Assembly (NCBI GenBank): GCA_018907035.1
Contig: JACCIC010000189.1
Span: 601,501 to 665,500, forward strand
Source of the DNA: Sycobia sp. Sy_11
Taxonomy: Eukaryota > Arthropoda > Insecta > Hymenoptera > Epichrysomallidae
Direction of reading: 5' to 3'
DNA: 64,000 bases
Numbering within the stretch: the stretch's first letter is position 1; each line of letters opens with the position of its first letter. A program made the translations under genes and the position numbers. Positions 61,401 to 64,000 of the stretch are shown in pieces. The notes beneath the pieces were generated by a model. That model was not told the origin of the DNA. It ran no database searches and saw nothing but the letters and a program-made list of their open reading frames with translations.

Positions 61401-61977
61401 TTATCAATTTCTATTCCTGTAAGCTTTCTTTGATATACGGTGGTAACGGTAGTAATGGTAAGAACGGTGGTAATGGTGGTAATGGTATGATTCAGTTAGT
61501 ATGAAAGACCTACTAAGCTGAGAGTAATTTTTTATTTACCATTATTTTCCATGTGAGAATATGAAATAATGTTTTCAAAAATTGAGAAAACTTAAAACTT
61601 ATTGATATGGTACTTTCATAGATTGTCATTTGATTGGCTACAGCTTCCGCAAATATAAATAATTACAGATATATCAATTTGTATAAAATAATGTATTACG
61701 AATGAATTCTTCACTGCTTGTACTGTAATAAATTCGTTTGGACGGTTTAACTCTCGATTGTAAGTAGCTAGGTAAGCTAATAGTTACTAATGTTTTAGAC
61801 CCCTCAATGGTTTTTAATGAAAGATAAAACACTTTCAAATGTTTCGTATACACTTTTTTCAACATAAATTTTTTTAACCTTATGACTTATAAAAAGATTA
61901 TAATATGTCTTACCTTGATCTATGAAATAGGTAATGAAAAGAGGAAAGAATAGTATAGTAAAATCATTGCAACCCAT
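58498..61977 (-). CDS. Secreted serine protease with intact triad, copy 8
   Basis: Exons 61977-61914, 60376-60057, 59457-59143 and 58710-58498 join in phases 1, 0, 0 to give 303 residues. After a signal peptide (MGCNDFTILFFPLFITYF...) the S1 domain starts at IVNG (28-31). The triad is complete: His74 in SVAHC, Asp123 in DNDIAAL and Ser236 in GDSGSP. The Cys59-Cys75 (42-58) bridge is present, as are the Cys168/182 (CRTYY...ICG) and Cys191/220 (GTCS, VNCDD) pairs. The S1-pocket position equivalent to 189 is Gly, and 216 is Ser. A trypsin-like basic preference is therefore unlikely; a chymotrypsin- or elastase-like pocket is possible. The GDSGGP motif is altered to GDSGSP. The tail AFMNRPHISRLP shares the NR motif of the dead copies. 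It is the most ancestral-looking member of the array. TATA is at 62054-62061. Confidence 0.9.
61440..61488. repeat. GGTAAT-type short repeat
   Basis: Degenerate GGTGGTAAT units lie in intron 1 of copy 8. Confidence 0.7.
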
Positions 61978-62053
61978 GTTTTTTACGTGCCCGACAACTG
62001 TTGTACTGTAAGTATAAAATATCTAAAATTTAAAATAAAGATCAATGTATTAA

Positions 62054-62061
62054 ATTTATAC
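62054..62061 (-). promoter_or_regulatory. TATA box of copy 8
   Basis: TATAAATT on the minus strand lies about 78 nt upstream of the copy 8 ATG. Confidence 0.5.
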
Positions 62062-62069
62062 TTACATTT

Positions 62070-62590
62070 GTGTGAATATCTATAACTGATAAGAAAAATT
62101 AGTACTGCGATGACATTATAAACGAAAACTGTACTATTATAAGCAGTAAGCTGATTAGTAAGTATTTTACTTTTTTATTAGAATTTCAAATTACTACTTG
62201 GTACGATAGTATGTAATACATAATGACCTGTATAATCTATGTAATTACTGTTCTCGATAATTACAATTTTAAATTACATCTTTAATGCATAGTAATGCGA
62301 ATATGGTAACTTTTATTTTGTAACAGAAGACAATAATAATTAAATTTATAGTAGAAATGCTTATATATTTACTTGTTTGTCAATGAATTATCCGGCATCA
62401 ATACTATAGGATTTAATAATCTTATAATCATTGCCATAAAATACACAAATATTAAATCAATTTTAATAATTAAAAAAAAAACCAATTGGTCTCAATTGTA
62501 ATAGCAAGGCTGATCACTTATTATGCGAGCATGCCAGCTGTGATGTGACGCGGAAGCTGATATTATAATCGTCAGTGATCAGTATCCAAA
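62070..62590. other. Upstream region of copy 8
   Basis: AT-rich, with no gene. The sequence becomes richer in G and C from about 62510 onward, at the border of the coding-like block. Confidence 0.45.
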
Positions 62591-62595
62591 CATAG

Positions 62596-63105
62596 ATGGG
62601 CTTAGTTGATATTCAAATGATTTTCGACGATAAAAATTTGGATCTTCAATATAGAATGAGCAAATCCGTAGCTCTGGGATCTGAAAATGGCTGTTTAGGT
62701 GACGTGCAATCTTATCACGTCTTTGAATTATTATTTTACTCCAAGCCAAGCCATAGGGGGCTCATGCGTAGTTACTAGATGACCTGGAAGAAGAAGGATC
62801 ATAACTGCAGTATGATCTGGCTGGACTCCAAAGGACCCAGTGTGCATTCTAGGGCTAGTGGTGCAAACACTGGCTTAACATCGATCTACAAGTACCCCGA
62901 CTACGTCCAAATAATTTTACATATTAAATTTGTCGCTGAAGATCTGATTTCACCAATCTGTGACTATGTCAAAGAATCGACAAGTCTACAACAAGCGATC
63001 AGAGTTGCCTCGCATAACGCGTATGTATACATCGAGTTTACATATTGCCTTATTTACGTTCAATTCCTTAATATCACATGTACCAAATCTCTTATAGCCT
63101 TTTAA
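62596..63105 (+). pseudogene. Unidentified coding-like frame with one internal stop
   Basis: One plus-strand frame stays open for 170 codons, interrupted by a single TAG at 62776-62778 directly followed by ATG. It is the longest such frame in the window apart from the protease exons and runs opposite to them. The first part reads MGLVDIQMIFDDKNLDLQYR..., the second MTWKKKDHNCSMIWLDSK.... There is no signal peptide and no motif that I can name. The base composition is more balanced than the flanks. It may be an exon of another gene, a decayed transposon ORF, or a relic of a neighbouring gene. Confidence 0.35.
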
Positions 63106-63109
63106 ATTT

Positions 63110-64000
63110 ACCTTGCATCGTTACATTTTACAATTCCATATTTATTGTGTATAATTGAAAAGTGATTTTTTAGCTATGCACTATCATTGCTTTATATCTT
63201 TGACTTTATGTAAGAATTCATATATCAATATTTTAAGATGTTCTCAAATTTATTTTAAAAATGTATAGAATACAATGTTGGCATTGAAATTCAACAGAGT
63301 AACTGCTATTTTGAGTTTCAGGTGCGAAAACTCTCATTTCCACAGTAATAACAAAATTACTTTTATGGGAAATGATAAAAAGTTTTATCTATGAAACATG
63401 AACTATTTTTTTTATCTTTAGTTTAGAATTTGTTTATGCTTCACACTCAAACACTATTTTGTCATATGTTATTTTTCCATTATTTTGATTTTAACGAAAC
63501 ATAGAAAATCTTAGCTGAATTCAATATACATTGCGTAATCTGTATCATTATTGAATCTCTGTTAACAAAATATTAAGATAGAATAAATAGAAATAATAAA
63601 ATAGAATAAATATTAATTCTAAAAGCAGTATACTCGAATATATTCATAATTATAAATATATATAATTATATTGATATACATTATGAAACATATCAGATCA
63701 ACAAAAATAGAATAGACATTCCCATGATCAGATGAAAATCTTTTTTAATTTCGTTGGATTTCATTCGCAGTTCATATAAAATTCTACCAAGTTACACCTA
63801 TAAAATTTAAATATGTGAAATCAATAATAAGAATGTTTTTGGTTAAAATTAATTCATTAAATCGTTCATCAATGGCAAAGTACGCCTTATATATTTATTA
63901 AAATCTCACACTAGTGGGTATAGATATTTAACAATATTTCTTGCTCTATTAATGAGTAAAATCTTCATTATTATTTAGAACCCTTATGAAAGGTAATTAA
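63110..64000. other. Right-edge spacer
   Basis: AT-rich unique DNA without a supported feature. Confidence 0.5.

Noticed and set aside
1..61977. Integrated viral or polydnavirus segment
   Set aside because: The genes have host-type introns and signal peptides, and no viral genes or segment-excision motifs were recognised.

Overview
The window is a strongly AT-rich stretch of an animal nuclear genome, most likely an insect. The evidence is spliced genes with GT..AG introns, TATA boxes, TA microsatellites, a tRNA-derived SINE family, and mariner and non-LTR retrotransposon relics. The gene content (tandem secreted chymotrypsin-fold serine protease homologues) and base composition would suit a parasitoid wasp or another hymenopteran. 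That placement is inference; nothing in the sequence names a species.

All recognisable host genes lie on the minus strand, head to tail, and belong to one family with the same four-exon plan. Exon 1 is about 61-64 nt and encodes a signal peptide. Exon 2 carries the IVGG-like start and the His57/Asp102 regions. Exon 3 is 315-321 nt and includes the Cys168-Cys182 segment. Exon 4 begins exactly at GDxGGP and ends in a conserved NR-containing tail. I number the copies from left to right. Copy 1 (1-1125) is cut by the window edge. Copies 2 (3097-8734), 3 (12347-16652), 4 (19522-28127), 5 (34166-43020) and 6 (45882-49881) have intact reading frames. Copy 7 (53507-56595) is a decayed pseudogene. Copy 8 (58498-61977) has intact frames. 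Only copy 8 keeps His, Asp and Ser. Copies 2-6 have lost all three residues plus the Cys42-Cys58 pair, so they should be secreted pseudoproteases. Most intact copies have a TATA-like motif 40-110 nt upstream of the ATG.

The remaining sequence is introns and intergenic DNA filled with repeats. A decayed R1-like non-LTR element lies at 17.2-18.4 kb. Paired palindromes and an inverted repeat lie at 25.7-26.0 kb. A mariner relic lies at 29.4-30.3 kb. Three copies of one tRNA-derived SINE lie at 33.1, 40.5 and 43.5 kb; the first has a clear 10-bp target duplication. Intron 3 of copy 5 is a nest of foreign sequence. It holds a 60-bp inverted/tandem repeat at 35.2-35.6 kb, and a hairpin-dense insertion at 36.7-38.8 kb that starts with a candidate LTR.

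The most unusual structure is inside that insertion: five tandem two-stem hairpins plus one decayed unit at 38041-38430. The loop core is conserved while the stems change in a compensatory way from unit to unit, as expected if the RNA or single-strand fold, rather than the primary sequence, is what has been kept. The second main story is the protease array itself: a probably active gene beside a series of relatives that have lost catalysis but kept the secreted fold, exon structure and C-terminal tail.
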